Shown one piece after another: positions 1 through 12,996 of a stretch of 64,000 nt of DNA; position 1 is the first letter of the stretch, and every line of letters starts with the position of its first letter. A program made the translations under genes and the position numbers. The DNA lies in NCBI RefSeq assembly GCF_003254395.2, contig NC_037641.1, positions 12,362,501-12,426,500 of the forward strand. Direction: 5' to 3'. The notes under the pieces were generated by a model. That model made no database searches. It was not told the DNA's origin and saw only the letters and a list, made by a program, of their open reading frames with translations. The DNA is from Apis mellifera (lineage: Eukaryota; Arthropoda; Insecta; Hymenoptera; Apidae).

Positions 1-1307
1 CAATTCTAATTTCTTTAATAATTTCCATATTTTTAGGTTCCATTTTTAGAGCAAATTGCAATTTTTCCATTGCTTTAGAAAATTCTCCCATTTTCAATAA
101 TGCTCGTCCATGACTATAAAATAAATATAATAAATACAGTAGGTATTTTTTAAATACAGATATCTTCTAAAACTTATTTCAATACACGATACTTGAAATG
201 AGTTTTAACTGTAGGTGTAGGTACTCTATTGCATGCACTACAAGCACGACGTGGCATATTTGCAATATTATAACAAACTGCAAGATTATTATAGCCTCTT
301 GAAAGTAATTTGTTTACTTCGTCTTCCTCATCCTGATCTTTCAATTCTACTTCTTCCAACCATTGAAGTCCTTTTGAATATCTAAAAGTATATGACAATA
401 ATTATAATATTGTTATGAATACATATCATTAAAAAAAATTTTATTTTTTTTACTCTCTTATAGCCTGTTTCACTTTTTGTTTACTAAAACAGTCTTTGGC
501 AGTGTTAAATTTAGCATTTACACTCTTAACAATATTTGGAAGTTGTTTTCTTTCTTCTGAAGATAAACATTTAATATTATCAACAGATCCATTATCTATA
601 TAATCAGTCAAATGTACAATAAATAGAATTTCTTCATTAGGAGGAATGCGAGGAGCACAACCATATTTTCCATATGCTAAATCCGGATGTATAATGAACA
701 TAGCTATTTCATGCTTTTGCATTGTTGTTATACCAATCTCTAAACCTGGTATTAACATGCCTTGATTAAGACGAAAAGTTTCTGCACCACCACGAGCAAA
801 ACTAGAATCAAATGGTTCATCCCTATATTCAAAATGTCCTATATATTTGATAGTAATTTGTGCATCATATGGCACAATAGGTCCAACACCTTTTTGTTTT
901 ATTAATTTCATAATCTATAAAATTAAGAAAAAGCATTTTTTTAAAAAAAATATATAATAATATACAATATACAATATACAAAAAACAATAAAAAAAAATT
1001 TACTTTTCCATTTCCAAAAATATCAGTCATATTAGTTTTTAATTGCTCAAAGCTAATACCACAAACTGTAATTTGCTTGTTTATATTAGCATCACTACAA
1101 TCATCTTCATCTTCAAAATCATTCATATTTAAAAGATTTAATGCCTCTTCATTAGTTAATGGCAAATCTTCAGAATAAGCAAATTCTTCTTCATCAAAAT
1201 TTTCATAATCATTTGTGATTTCAAGTACAAGTCCATCTTTCAATGTTAAATCTCTAAAAAAATATATTTTTGTATTATTTATAAAATATATTTTATAATA
1301 AAATCTT

Positions 1308-1376
<69 letters not shown>

Positions 1377-1454
1377 AAAATATCGTAAAATCAATTTATA
1401 TATATTTGTATACTTAAGGCTAAATCCATCTGAAGCATTTATGTATTTTGCCAT
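1..1454 (-). CDS. shu: FKBP6/shutdown-like TPR co-chaperone (3' end off the window)
   Basis: Five exons are visible: 1414-1454 (ATG at 1454), 1004-1253, 454-914, 193-381 and 1-113, with GT-AG sites and phases that agree; the C-terminus lies beyond base 1. After a ~97-residue acidic N-terminal part comes one FKBP-type PPIase domain (about residues 100-190; blocks such as ITIKYIGHFEY, MLIPGLEIGI and FIIHPDLAYGKYGCAPRIPPN), then helical sequence with TPR character (YNNLAVCYNIANMPRRACSAC, and HGRALLKMGEFSKAMEKL in the last exon). FKBP6 and Drosophila Shutdown have this one-FKBP-plus-TPR layout; the family acts with HSP90 in loading piRNAs onto PIWI proteins in the germ line and is usually catalytically dead. 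The role here is inferred from the family. It is divergent from PIH1D1. A long TA microsatellite lies in intron 1. Another FKBP-TPR immunophilin is possible but less likely given the single FKBP domain. Confidence 0.85.
1311..1373. repeat. (TA)n microsatellite in FKBP6-like intron 1
   Basis: An uninterrupted TA dinucleotide run of about 60 bases lies in the first intron of the FKBP6-like gene. It is a probable length polymorphism. Confidence 0.95.
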
Positions 1455-1873
1455 CTTAATTGCTAATATTATTTAATTATTTTTACTAACACTAGCACTA
1501 AGATTTAAAATAATCTTTTTTCGCGATTTCTATCAAGATTAATTAAAATAATCTTTAAAAAAAAAATTTTCACGAGAAAATACCAATGTTATGTCTAACG
1601 TAAACACGCTTATGTATAATACGTTAATATATATAAACCACTTGCCAATATGCGAGACAAAATAATGACAACAAACTCGTTGCGGTCACGATTCGTTTGA
1701 AAATCACATGGTATAACATCACTTCCCCCACTATTAATTATTTTGTCCCGCATACCGGCAACTCTGTGTATGAATTCAAATTATATATTGCAATTATAAA
1801 ATAATTTTATTTCTAGTATTTGATAATTAATAAATTTGTATATTATAAATAATAAAAATCCACCAAATAGAAT
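1455..1873. promoter_or_regulatory. Shared divergent promoter, FKBP6-like / PIH1D1
   Basis: These 419 bases separate the start codons of two genes transcribed away from each other, so both promoters and 5' leaders must lie here or overlap. The middle holds an imperfect inverted repeat: arms at about 1642-1668 and 1733-1762 share TATGCG(A/G)GACAAAATAAT, with a ~65-base loop. No TATA box at a convincing distance from either ATG was seen. Confidence 0.7.
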
Positions 1874-3281
1874 ATGAATAAAAGAACATTTTTGGATATT
1901 GATGATACAATATTAATGAAAAATCTTATTTTACCTGTGAGTGATAATAATTAGAATTATTTTATGTTGAAATTAATATATATAATATACATTTTTTATT
2001 TTCGTAGGAAAATAAATCAATTAATGATAAATTAATAAAACCTGATTCAAAACCTTTCTTTATCATTCAACCTATACCAGGTAATTCTTGATAATTTTTT
2101 TTAAAAATTAATATACAAAATACATAACCTTTATACATATATTATACATATTATAGGTATATGCGTAAAAACTAAAACTGATACTGGAGAAAAAATATTT
2201 CTAAATATTTGTATATCCGATAAAATTCCATCACCTGATGATATATCGGATGTAAAACTCTTTGAAATATTGTCTGAAGAAAATCCACAATTTGTTATAC
2301 CTATGAGTATTGGAAGTGAAAGATTTGAATCTGATAAATGTAAATAAATTTCATAAAAAAATAATATTTAAAAATATCTAATTTCAAAAAATAATTTCAA
2401 AAAATTCTTAAAAAAATATTAATTTTATAGGTGGATCTCCTTGTGTAACATATGATGTTGTAATTAATACAACATATTTTGAAAAATGTCAAAAAAACAA
2501 AAATTTTTTATTATTCACAATATCAGTTATAATGGATGGTGTATCAAATAAATTTAACAAAATATTAAATACAGAAGATTATGTAATTCTAAAAAACCGC
2601 AAGGTATATTTATTTTATGATTATAGAAATATAAGATAAAATATACTTCAAAATAAATTATAATTATTTATCAATTTAGGTAATGGGAAAATTACAACAA
2701 CACAGAATTGAAAATCGTGAACCACGAGTTCATACAGAAACTAAAAAAAAATTAATTGAAGAAATTAAAACTCCTATTTCAAATATTCATGAAAAACAAA
2801 AAAATATTTCTTCAGAAACTAATGTTATCTCAAAATTGGATTATGTTTTACTAAAACAATTTTTAGAAGGAACATCCATACATTTAATTGGTTTATTCCA
2901 AATACCTAAAGGAGTAAGATAATTAAAAGCTTTTTTTCAGTAAATAATATATATATATATATACATTTATTTATTTATTTAATATAGATTACGAGTAAAG
3001 AGATAGAAGTACTTCTTAATGAAGATCGTATTGTGATTATTATTGAGAAAACTGGTACCACATGTGATTTATCAATTCCATATATCATAAATATAGAATC
3101 TGTAAAATGTGTTTTAGACAGTAATTTCAGAGTAAGAATATTTTATAATTTTACATATATATATATATAAACATATTTTATAATAATATTACAATAATAT
3201 ATAATTTATTTATATTTTTAACAGGTACTGAGATTAGATATGCCAGTGAAAAAGGCTTTAGAGAATATTCAAAATAATTAA
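1874..3281 (+). CDS. PIH1D1: PIH1 domain-containing protein 1 (R2TP complex)
   Basis: Seven exons: 1874-1936, 2008-2080, 2157-2339, 2431-2603, 2680-2913, 2988-3131 and 3225-3281 (TAA). They join in phase to a 308-residue protein, close to the usual ~290. The N-terminal PIH domain is recognisable from FFIIQPIPGICVKTKT, GEKIFLNICISDKIPSP and FVIPMSIGSERFE, and a CS-like beta-rich C-terminal half follows (exons 5-7). PIH1D1 is the substrate adaptor of the R2TP complex (RUVBL1/2, RPAP3/Spaghetti, PIH1D1), which works with HSP90 to assemble snoRNPs, RNA polymerase II and PIKK complexes in cytoplasm and nucleus. Introns are 57-91 bases, typical of this AT-rich block. It is head-to-head with the FKBP6-like gene and converges on the S1P phosphatase gene. 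The function is from the family; the identification rests on the PIH domain. Confidence 0.88.
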
Positions 3282-3673
3282 TTCAAAATAATAAATAATT
3301 AATTCAATCAATCATTTTATTATAACGAAAAATATTGTAACATTTATTTATATTTTAAAAAAAAGTTAAAATATAAATTACACTATTTACTATTTCAATT
3401 GATTTTTTTTATTAACAAAACCACAATTTTAATATATATAAACAATAGAATTAGATCTAGATTAACAAATATAAAACAAGATTTGTATTTTTGGTATATA
3501 AAGTAATATAGAATATCTGACCAATATATTGTATGTCAATATAATAATGAATGTACAGGAACAAGCACTAATGTTGGAATGATTTTTATAGTGAACATAT
3601 TCATTTCAATTTAAGCTATATTATACTATAAAAATCGTTTGAGAAACATTATTTCCATAATTAAAAAAAAATT
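3282..3673. other. Convergent 3' intergenic region
   Basis: AT-rich spacer between the stop codons of PIH1D1 (plus) and the S1P phosphatase gene (minus). It must carry both 3' UTRs and polyadenylation sites. No coding sequence was seen. Confidence 0.7.
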
Positions 3674-5200
3674 TTATATCTCTGTGTAAAATGTTGGTCT
3701 TTCTATTCCAATCATGGTAAAAACATTTGGCAAGAGATATACTGTATTTACACCTATCATAAAACAAGTCATATATTTATGAAGTAAATCAATGAGAATC
3801 TTATTTTTATTTTCTGAATAATTTTCACTTTTCTTAATGTCCTTGGAATTAATTTTTAATATGGCACATATTGTTCCATAAATAAAGGATTTGCAGGCAG
3901 CTCTTGTTGCAAGAATGCTACAAAATCCAAGTATTGTTCTAAGTATCATGCAACCAAACATTGGATAAGATGGCCATATAATATCATATGGTGGTGATTT
4001 TGTAGGAGCTGACATTGATCCAATATTATAATTAAGCCATGCTCCTACATGAACTCCAGTAGTAACAGATACTACCATAGTAGTATCACCCCTAAAATAA
4101 AAAATTTATTATAACAATCAAAATAATATATTTATAAAATTATCATTTTATACCTGGTTGGTGTCCATTTTTTGCTGCATGGATAATAAACTATAACACC
4201 TATACTAAGGGCTATTAAAATTGCTAAAGCCCAAATATTTGTAAGAACATAATAATCTGTTATTTCCACTATAGGTACTAATGGAATCATTAATGCAATG
4301 GCTAATAATAAGCCTGCTAAGATATCTAATACTGTGTGCATACCCAAATAGAGTCTACTCATACACACAATTGTACACCTTTTAAATAAATGATAATAAT
4401 TTTAAAATCATTTATTAATTTTAATCAATCTATTGTCAAAGAATAATATATCACTTACCATAGAGTTGCAATTGTCCAACCAATGGAAATAGGATAAATA
4501 TATCTATTCATTGTAAATAATACTACACTGAATGGAATTGATATACCAATCATAGCATGAGTGGATGGCATTCCATATTCTTCCGACCATTTGTCTTGTA
4601 ATCGAACTGCTGGAGGACAAGCAGGTCTTGCCCAACATATAATATCTTTTAATATTTGACCTACATACAAACTTTTATAATATAACTATAAAGTATTCAG
4701 AAATAAAATTATTAATATAAGATCTTATGAAATAATAACATACCTATTGTCATAACAATAGCCCATACTAAAACAACTCTTCTACCAACTGCACCATCAA
4801 TATTCCAAAACCAAAAAGGTATAAATGTAGAATAAAATATTTCATCTCCTAATACTGTTCCAAATAAAAATAAATAATACCAAAAATAATTTGTTATGGT
4901 ATAATTTGTATTATAAATGTTTGATGATTGTTTTTGTTTATCATCTGTATAAACATTTACATTAATTATCTTTTCCTCTGTTGCAGTATAACCATTTTCT
5001 TTTATTCCTTCAGATTTCAATAAAAAAATATTTGAATTCAGTTTAATATTTCGAGAATTAGTATCATGAATTTCTGATAATAAATTTTCTTTACAATATT
5101 CTTTCCGACTTTGCGTATAATGTATTTTTACACCAAAATATTTTTGTATTCTTGCCACTAAAGAAGCATCTTTCAAATATTCTATAACTTCTGACCACAT
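3674..5200 (-). CDS. Sphingosine-1-phosphate phosphatase (PAP2 superfamily)
   Basis: Four exons: 4744-5200 (ATG at 5200), 4459-4660, 4154-4378 and 3674-4091, joined in phase to 433 residues, the usual SGPP size. The three PAP2 phosphatase motifs are present in order: KDIICWARPACPP, then YGMPSTHAM, then SRLYLGMHTVLD, with the motif 2 and 3 histidines retained. Many hydrophobic segments (for example YYLFLFGTVLGDEIFYSTFIPFW and ILAGLLLAIALMIPLVPIV) mark a multipass protein, expected in the ER membrane. The enzyme removes phosphate from sphingosine-1-phosphate, feeding sphingosine back into ceramide synthesis and lowering S1P signalling. A hydrophilic, poorly conserved insert at about residues 35-85 precedes the first membrane segment. 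The class is secure; SGPP1 versus SGPP2 cannot be assigned for a single insect copy. Confidence 0.9.
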
Positions 5201-5981
5201 AGTTTCTACATATAATTTACAAGTTTCATCGCCACAAAAACATTTTATTTATCGCAATATATATTAATATGGCAATAATAAATTTATAAAATTGTATAAG
5301 ATTTTAATATATAAAAGAATTGTTAAAATGAAAATAATTGAATGTAAATCTATCACGTAAATGCTCACGTTAATTTATCGAATATTCGTAGAGTCATTTA
5401 TAAGAAATTTTTATTTTTAATGTAATAGTTCAAAGTACACGTGTATTAAATAAATGTAAAATTGATGATATTGCCGTACATCATCTTAAAAGATGATATG
5501 TTTTACTATCTTCACAACACGTTACTATGCCATAAAGTAATTTATACATAGTTACAGAAAAGATGTTGCAATTTAAATCCGCCATATTCAAGAGAAACCA
5601 ACAATTTTATGGCAGTTTTACAATCAAATCATATTTATATCTTAATGTAAAGAAGCATTAATATTTTTAATTATTGAAAACTAGGAAAGTAGAAAATGGA
5701 ATAGTTTATATATTTGATAAAAAAACATTCTAATGCAAAAAGAAGTAATTTTTGTCCTTTTATTTAATAACCTATCTTTAACATCTTAATTGGGATCTTA
5801 TATACAATAATAAAACTTATAAAATAAAATAGACCCACTTCCCATATATTACAATATATAAAATATACAATAAACAATACTATTTAAAAATACAATAAAA
5901 GAACATTTCGTAATTTTTTTTTCTATCAATGATATATATATATATATTATTAAATTATTAAATCATATATATGTATTATAA

Positions 5982-6020
<39 letters not shown>

Positions 6021-6109
6021 ATTTAATAATTGAAATATTATTCGCAAAATGAATATTTATCACAGAAACATTTCAATTTAAAATTTAATCATTCATTATA
6101 GTTGATTTA
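5201..6109. other. Intergenic AT-rich region
   Basis: Non-coding interval between the 5' end of the S1P phosphatase gene and the 3' end of the zinc-finger gene, both on the minus strand. It contains the phosphatase promoter (5201 upward) and the zinc-finger 3' UTR. TA runs at about 5932-5948 and 5990-6017 lie within a weak AT-rich palindrome built on ATTAAATCATATATATG and its complement. Nothing else was recognised. Confidence 0.7.
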
Positions 6110-8765
6110 TTATTGAAACATTTGTCCAATAAGAGCAAAACTTTTTACAGCTAAAGAAACATCAGAAATATCAGAATTTGAATGAATATGTAAATCTGAT
6201 GTGTTAACAGCATTTCCATTGGTAATATTCTGAGAATTTATCTTTTGAATATTATCAATATAACTTTTGCTATTTTGTGTATTCATGGAACTTGTATTAT
6301 TTAGATACATTTGTGGTAATACTGTGATAATAGGAGTCACACTTGGTGAAGAAATATCAGATTCACAGTAAGCTTGCATACTTTGTGTTGAATTAGATTG
6401 ATAGCTATTATATTGTGCTTTACATTTTTTCTCATGTACAAATAAACTACCAGAATGACTATATGCTGTACCACAAATTTTACAAGCATATGGTTTTTCT
6501 CCCGTATGCGTGAATTTATGCTCTTTCAGGTATTTTAATCTTCTAAATGATTTACCACACGTTTTACAATGATAATTTGCTTCTCCAGTATGTGTTGTAA
6601 TATGTGCTTTAAGTGTACATGATTTGGCAAAAGCAGCACTACAGAAATGACAAACAAATGGTCTATCACCAGTATGAGTTCTTTCATGATTAATACAATT
6701 AGAATTTGATGTGAATCCTCTTCCACAATATTTGCAAACATGAGGCTTATAGCCTGTATGTGTTCTCATATGAAACATGAGACCTGTATTTTGCCTGAAA
6801 GTCTTGCTACATATATGACATAAAAATCGTTTAAAATTTACATCTTGTTGTTCTTTAGCACGTTCGTGAATTCTTATATGTTTCTGTAATTTAATTTCTT
6901 TTTCAAAGGATTTATTACATTCGTCACATCGAAATGGTTTTAATCTTTCATTTGGTTTATCTTGATTTTTTATTTTCTCATCACAAGTACACATTTTACC
7001 ACATGTCAGACAGTTTTTTTCTCCTCCTCCATTATGCATACTCAATTGATGTTTTAATAAAGATTTTTTTGTATCATATGATTTTCCACAAATTTTACAA
7101 GGAAAACCCTTTTCTTCATTATCTGAATCAAGTTCCTCTCTAATCCAACTATTTATTAATTTAATAGCTGATTTATCATCACATGGTTTTTGTGTTTCTA
7201 ATGATACTGCCTTTTCATCATGTCCATATCGATTCTTATGACTATTTAATCTATCTTGACGAAAAAATTTCATATTACATACATTGCAAACAAATTTTTT
7301 TTCAATATGAATTTGTATATGTTTTTGAAATGATTTTTCATTTGCGCAATGTTTAGTACAATAATTACATCGGTAAAGTGTTTCATGATTAAAAGAATCA
7401 ATATTTTCAGCACTAATATCTGATAAATTTGAATTGGATTTTTTATCATTAGATTCTAATGTCTTTTTTTTATGGATATTTAAAATAATATTTTCATTAG
7501 TTATAAATTCTTCTTCTATTGCTTTTATATTTTTATTATTTTCAGCTTCAAAAATCTTCTTTTCTGGTTCAATATTTTCCAATTTTCTTTTATCTCTTAT
7601 TTCCTTTAGAATGGAAAGAACTTCTTTTGGATTAGTTCTTTTATGAACATTTAAATGTCTTACCATAGTATCAGTTTTTCTAAAATTTCTATTACATATT
7701 TTACATAGTACTGGTTTAGGTTTTTCCTTAATCATATGCAATTTGCTATGCTGTATCAATTTATCAAGATGAAAAAAATGTTTGCTACATTTATCACATG
7801 TAAATCTTTTTTCATCATGAGTCAAAATATGTCTATCCAAAGATCTTTTGCTAGAATAGCATCTTGTGCATTTTGGACAAATATGAGAATCTTTTTTTTT
7901 AATATCTGTTGCATCATTATCCCATTTAACAGTTGTATTCTTTTTTATGTACTGCCTTTGTCTTTCCTTATGATTTTTTAAATTTTCTATAAATGTTACT
8001 CTTTTAAACATTGTCATTTTTTTTGTTCGATAAACTTCTCTTCCTGTAATATTTTTTTCATATTCTGTTTGTTTACATTTTATGTAACCATTTTGTTTAT
8101 TTAAATTGCTATTAGATTCTTTATCTTCTACATATTTTGATTCATTAATCATTTCATTATCTTTTATATTTTTAGTATCTGAATTAACAATTATCATTGA
8201 ATAAGGATTATAGCCCATTGCAGTTTCAATTTTAATTAAATCAGAAGTAAAAGAATAATCAGTTTGACAATATTGATCCTGATAAAAAAAAATATTAATA
8301 ATTTTATGATCATGTTCTTTATTTACAAAATAAATATATACTTACTATTGTAGTCTTACATAAGTTAATATTATATATTTTTTCCACTTTACCATATAAT
8401 TCTCTTAATTGGATATCAGATTGTTGACACTGTTGTCTTAATTCATGAGCATCATTAATTTTTAATATACATTTCATACAAATAGTGGAAGGTAAACCAT
8501 CATTTTCTAATATCTGTTAAAAGAGACATATATTATGAAAAATGTAATGAAAAATATTTCAAGAGAAGAAAAGTATTGAAATTAAACTTACCTCTACACC
8601 ACTGCACAAGCGAAGTTTTTCAGATAAATCAATTGTATCTTCGTCTATAGAATTACTTTGTTTAGCATTGAAAATGCATTGGTTATTTTGATTTGTTGCA
8701 AGACAAACGCGGCAAACATTGCCACTATCATTTGATAAAATTGATGTTTTATTTTCGATTTCCAT
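6110..8765 (-). CDS. ZAD plus C2H2 zinc-finger transcription factor
   Basis: Three exons: 8592-8765 (ATG at 8765), 8346-8513 and 6110-8278, joined in phase to 836 residues. Exons 1-2 encode a zinc-finger-associated domain (ZAD): CRVC at residues 18-21 and a second cysteine pair, CMKC, at 70-73, the usual C2...C2 arrangement. Exon 3 carries about 12 C2H2 fingers: three near its start, three spaced singly in the middle, then a continuous array of about six with TGEKPY-type linkers (HTGYKPHVC, HTGDRPFVC, HTGEKPYAC). The last finger ends HEKKC, a C2HC variant. The tail is Ser/Asn/Thr-rich. ZAD factors are an insect-expanded family; ZAD mediates dimerisation and the finger array binds DNA in the nucleus. 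The binding target cannot be told from sequence. It shares a 471-base divergent promoter with the FBXO22-like gene. Confidence 0.9.
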
Positions 8766-9236
8766 TAGATATTAGTTAAACTAAGTGTTTAACTAGAAAT
8801 ATATTTATATATATTGTTTATAATCGTTGATGTATGATCATAATTTAGATATGATACAATAGCATTCACCATTACATACGCGTAATTTTTTTTTTTTTAT
8901 ATAAAAGTTCATCAGTGTTTCTGGTAGAGTTTCTATGACTGTAAAAACTCAAAGTTTTTTACAATACAATCATTATTTTAAAATAATAATCTTTCATTAT
9001 ATTATTCTTATTATTTTTTATATTATGATATATATTTTAAATTCATCTTTAAAAATAAAATATCAATAAAAACGAAAAATACAAATAAGTACTAGTCTAA
9101 TCATTTCACTTGTTCGTGACATAAGCAACTATGATAAATAGTAAATATTAAATGCACAAATAACGATTTAAGACATTAGAGTATTAAAAAAGTTTATGCT
9201 ATAAAAACAATTGTTTTACATTATACGTGTAAATAA
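8766..9236. promoter_or_regulatory. Shared divergent promoter, ZAD-ZnF / FBXO22-like
   Basis: A 471-base AT-rich gap between two start codons transcribed in opposite directions. It has short A and T runs but no clear TATA box or other motif that I can assign. Confidence 0.6.
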
Positions 9237-10931
9237 ATGGAGAACTTACCAGCAAAAAGAAGTTATGAAGATGATGATACTACATCGAATTCGAAAGAAA
9301 GAAAAAAGCTTAATACTAGTCGGTACTTAACCTATGACGTTTTAAGAATTGTATTTAAATATTTGAATGGAATGGAACTATCGAACGCTTCAATGGTTTG
9401 CAGGTGTGGAAACGTTCATTATTTATATAAAGTTCTTATATTTTAAATGAAAGAAAAATTATTTATTCGTCGTAGAAGTCTACCCAGTCGAGAGATAAAC
9501 ATTTAACAAAAGTATATCTTTATTTATTAAATTTTTAATAATTTTTAATAAATATTACGAAATTTTATCATATTATTTCTATGATATCAGTATTCTCGCA
9601 ATTCACAAAATACGCTAATGTATAGCGCTTTTTTTGCATTTCAGATCTTGGTTAGAAGTGGCAAATGATGAAAAACGAACAAGGGGGGGTCCTATCTGTT
9701 TTATAGAAAATTTAGAAATGGGTGTAGAATATTTTAATATTCAAATTACCGAAAAATTAAGAATCAAGCCAACATTAGGATTAATATTTAAAGCTCCACG
9801 TAGATTATATAGTAAACAAGGTATATTATTTATATTATATTTTAATTCTTTTATATTTTAGGATAGTTTTAAATATAAGTATAAAATATAAAAAATAAGT
9901 ATAAAATATATTATATTAAATAAATATAAAAGATAGCCTTAAATATATATATATATATATATATATTAGTTTTAATAAAATATATATAATATTTAATGAA
10001 TAATTATATTTAATTTTATAAAGATTGCCATTGTAAAATACTTCCAAAAAATTGTGATGCAATAACACTTGCCACATTTGGTATACTTATCAATGATAAA
10101 GAAATGGAAAGTGCTTTAGATAATATTGTATGTGCATTTTTACCTGAAATACCAGATGTAACAATCACAATTGTTGCATTTTCAAAATATAAGGTACAAC
10201 ATTATAGACGAATGAAAAAAGCTCTTAGCAGACATGGAGCTAATGGATCTAAATGTCTTTTATTATTTTGTAATCAAAGAGGTCGTGCTTTAGCACAAAC
10301 AGCTGCAGGAGAATTACAATTATGGTAAAATTCTAAATAATATCTAATATATAATTTTATATATAATTATAAGATAATCTTGTTTTTTTTTTATATTTAG
10401 TAACAAAACAGTTAAACCTTCTGTATGGGGAGGTGTAGTTAAGGATTTATATGTGTATAATTCAAAAAATCCTACAAGTGATGATTATGTTCGATTTGCA
10501 TTTTGTGTTGGAATTACTATAGTTGGATCAGTAGATTCATGGTCTATAGTTATGGATGAAAGTTATAAAACTAAAGAATTAGTTGAACAGAGATTAAAAT
10601 TGTTTAAAAGTCATATTTCTCTAAAAAAACATTCCATGGGTTTTATGTTTGCGTGTTGTGAACGTGGAGAAAATATGTTTAATGAACGAAATGTGGAATC
10701 ATCTATTTTCAAAAAATTATTTCCAGACATACCATTAGTAGGATGTTTTGGTGATGGAGAATTCGGAGAAACTACAATACCAACTAGTAAATATCCTTTA
10801 TTATGATAATATTATTATAATGGAAAACTAAATAATTTTATTATATATTTTTTTCAGAAAGTTTTAATGATAAAAAAAATTTCTGGTACCACGAGAGATC
10901 AACCGTTTTTTTGATAATTACTTATGGTTAA
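9237..10931 (+). CDS. FBXO22: FBXO22-like F-box and FIST domain protein
   Basis: Five exons: 9237-9403, 9645-9820, 10024-10324, 10401-10786 and 10858-10931 (TAA), joined in phase to 367 residues (vertebrate FBXO22 is ~400). The N-terminal F-box is spread over exons 1-2 (LTYDVLRIVFKYLNGMELSNAS then VCRSW). The rest matches the FIST-N/FIST-C layout, with the cysteine/glycine-rich end MGFMFACCERGENM, IPLVGCFGDGEFGE and a terminal STVFLIITYG. FBXO22 is the substrate receptor of an SCF ubiquitin ligase; in vertebrates it targets KDM4A and BACH1, which cannot be assumed for a bee. The last exon is tiny (74 bases) but restores the conserved C-terminus in the right phase, which supports the model. 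Confidence 0.87.
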
Positions 10932-11638
10932 AATTCATAATCTATAATAAACAAAAATCTGAATCTCTTTAAAATTAATTGAGATAATATCTTTGAATTA
11001 AAACGTATATGATATACGTGAAATCGCGAACTATAATATACAAAGTCTACAAGTGTGATTTAATTGTGAGAAAAAAATGTGTTTTGTAACGATTTATGTT
11101 AATATATTTTACGTTCGTATAAATCATTTTATATTTCTCTTTAATTTACTTCGTAAAAAAAAGAAATCTTTTTGCTTTTTATTTATCTTAAAAGAAATGG
11201 ATGGCTTCCTGAATAATGAATAAAACAATTTAAAAATGATTATCAGTATGGAGAACGACAATTCTATTTAATATCACATATGCGTTACTGTTTCAACGCG
11301 ATAATATGAAAATACTAAGCATATCCAACAGATAAGTGGGTAAAAATCTACACTTTTTTGAATACAATTATAATGTTTAAGGCATTGTTAAACAACCACT
11401 TGATAGTATTTCCGCACATCCGAGATTGGAATAAAGATAAAATAAAGGAAACTAGGCCATGTAAGAGATTGTTTATATTTATGTGATATTGTGAGGGTTT
11501 ATAAAAAGGTTGTTTTAAAATTTTCGTCACCTAAGTAAGACAACTAGGATTTATAAGTATTTCCGTATTGAAAATTTTTTTATCGCATATGAGTTTTTAA
11601 TTTTTTTAATATCAAATAGTGTCTTTAAATGTAAAACA
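10932..11638. other. Intergenic region between FBXO22-like and lipase genes
   Basis: AT-rich, non-coding. It should contain the FBXO22-like 3' UTR and the promoter of the lipase gene. No further element was recognised. Confidence 0.6.
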
Positions 11639-12996
11639 ATGATTACACTAAATGTATTGATATATTTCATAGTATTAGTTTTTTTATTTAATTTTACGAT
11701 TTCCAAAACATGGAATAGTAATTTGCAACAAAGATACGATGGATATGGTCGGGATTGGATTTTTATGCCTGATGGAAATGATCAACCGCAGGTTGCAGTA
11801 CTAAAACGCACAGAAGATGAACGAGACATTTTTGATGAATCAGAAATATCTTTTATTCTTTATACTAGGTATTTATAATTTATAATTTAAATATTTATAA
11901 AAATATATATAAATCTTTTTTGAAATGTAAATATATTTTAAGATATGGTTCTAAAAATGGTACTCAGTTATATACGAACGATACAAAAGGACTACAAAAT
12001 TCTAATTTTGATCCATCTCGACAAACGAAGTTTATAACGCATGGATGGAAATCGAGTGCAATGAGTACTAATATCGCCAATTTGAAAGATGGTATTACAA
12101 CAATAAAAATTTGAAAATGTAATTTAATGTAAAATCTATACATATTTCACAATTTTTTATAATTATATAGAATATTTAAAATATAATGATTACAATATCA
12201 TTATGGTTGATTGGCAACCTTTGGCTGCAAGCACATTTTATCTTGGACCAATACAAAATACAAAACTGGTAGGAAAAGTAGCTGCTAAATTTATCGATTT
12301 TTTAGCTGCAGAAACAGGTCTTGAAACTGAAAATATTCATTTTCTTGGTATACAATATTATTAATTTGAATTAAAAATATTATTATAGTTTTTTATATTT
12401 TGATTATTATTATACAAAGGGCATTCTCTTGGAGCGCATGTAGCTGGTAATACAGGAAGTTCAATAACTTCTGGTCATTTAGGAAGAATAACAGGTTTAG
12501 ATCCTGCTTCGCCTGGATTTCATTTATTTACATCCAATAAAACTCGATTAGATTCTTCAGATGCAATATTTGTAGATATTATTCATTCTTGTGGTGGAAT
12601 TTTAGGATTTCTACAACCTTTAGGTAATGTAGATTTCTATCCAAATGCAGGAACACCTATTCAACCTGGCTGCTGTTGTATTCCAGAAATAATAGGTAAT
12701 ATATAATTTATATATTTAGTAATAAATACATCTACATATATGATTCCATTTACATAGAGGCATGTAGTCACACTCGAGCGACTATATATTTTACCGAAAG
12801 TATTAATTCTAAAACTCAATTTGTGGCGAATAAATGCGATACATGGAATCAATTTATGCGAGGAAATTGCAATTATTCCAAAACTACATTGATGGGAGAA
12901 TATGTTGATAAAATGGCTACTGGAAGTTATTTTCTTGAAACAGGATCTGAACCTCCTTATGCTATATCAAAAGAAATAATTGATAATATGATTTAA
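11639..12996 (+). CDS. Secreted pancreatic-lipase-family lipase/phospholipase A1
   Basis: Five exons: 11639-11868, 11943-12091, 12171-12347, 12420-12695 and 12758-12996, joined in phase to 356 residues. A hydrophobic N-terminus (about residues 4-20) is a likely signal peptide. Visible catalytic features are the nucleophile elbow GHSLG (Ser188), the acid in GLDPASPG (Asp213) and the histidine in ACSHTRA (His282), with FITHGW and MVDWQPLA as typical alpha/beta-hydrolase blocks. A triple cysteine (PGCCC) precedes the very short lid segment. The short lid resembles phospholipase A1 and yolk/pancreatic-lipase-related insect enzymes more than triglyceride lipases, but substrate choice is inference. 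It acts outside the cell on lipid esters. N-glycosylation sequons are present. It converges on the AMPK beta gene 281 bases downstream. Confidence 0.88.
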
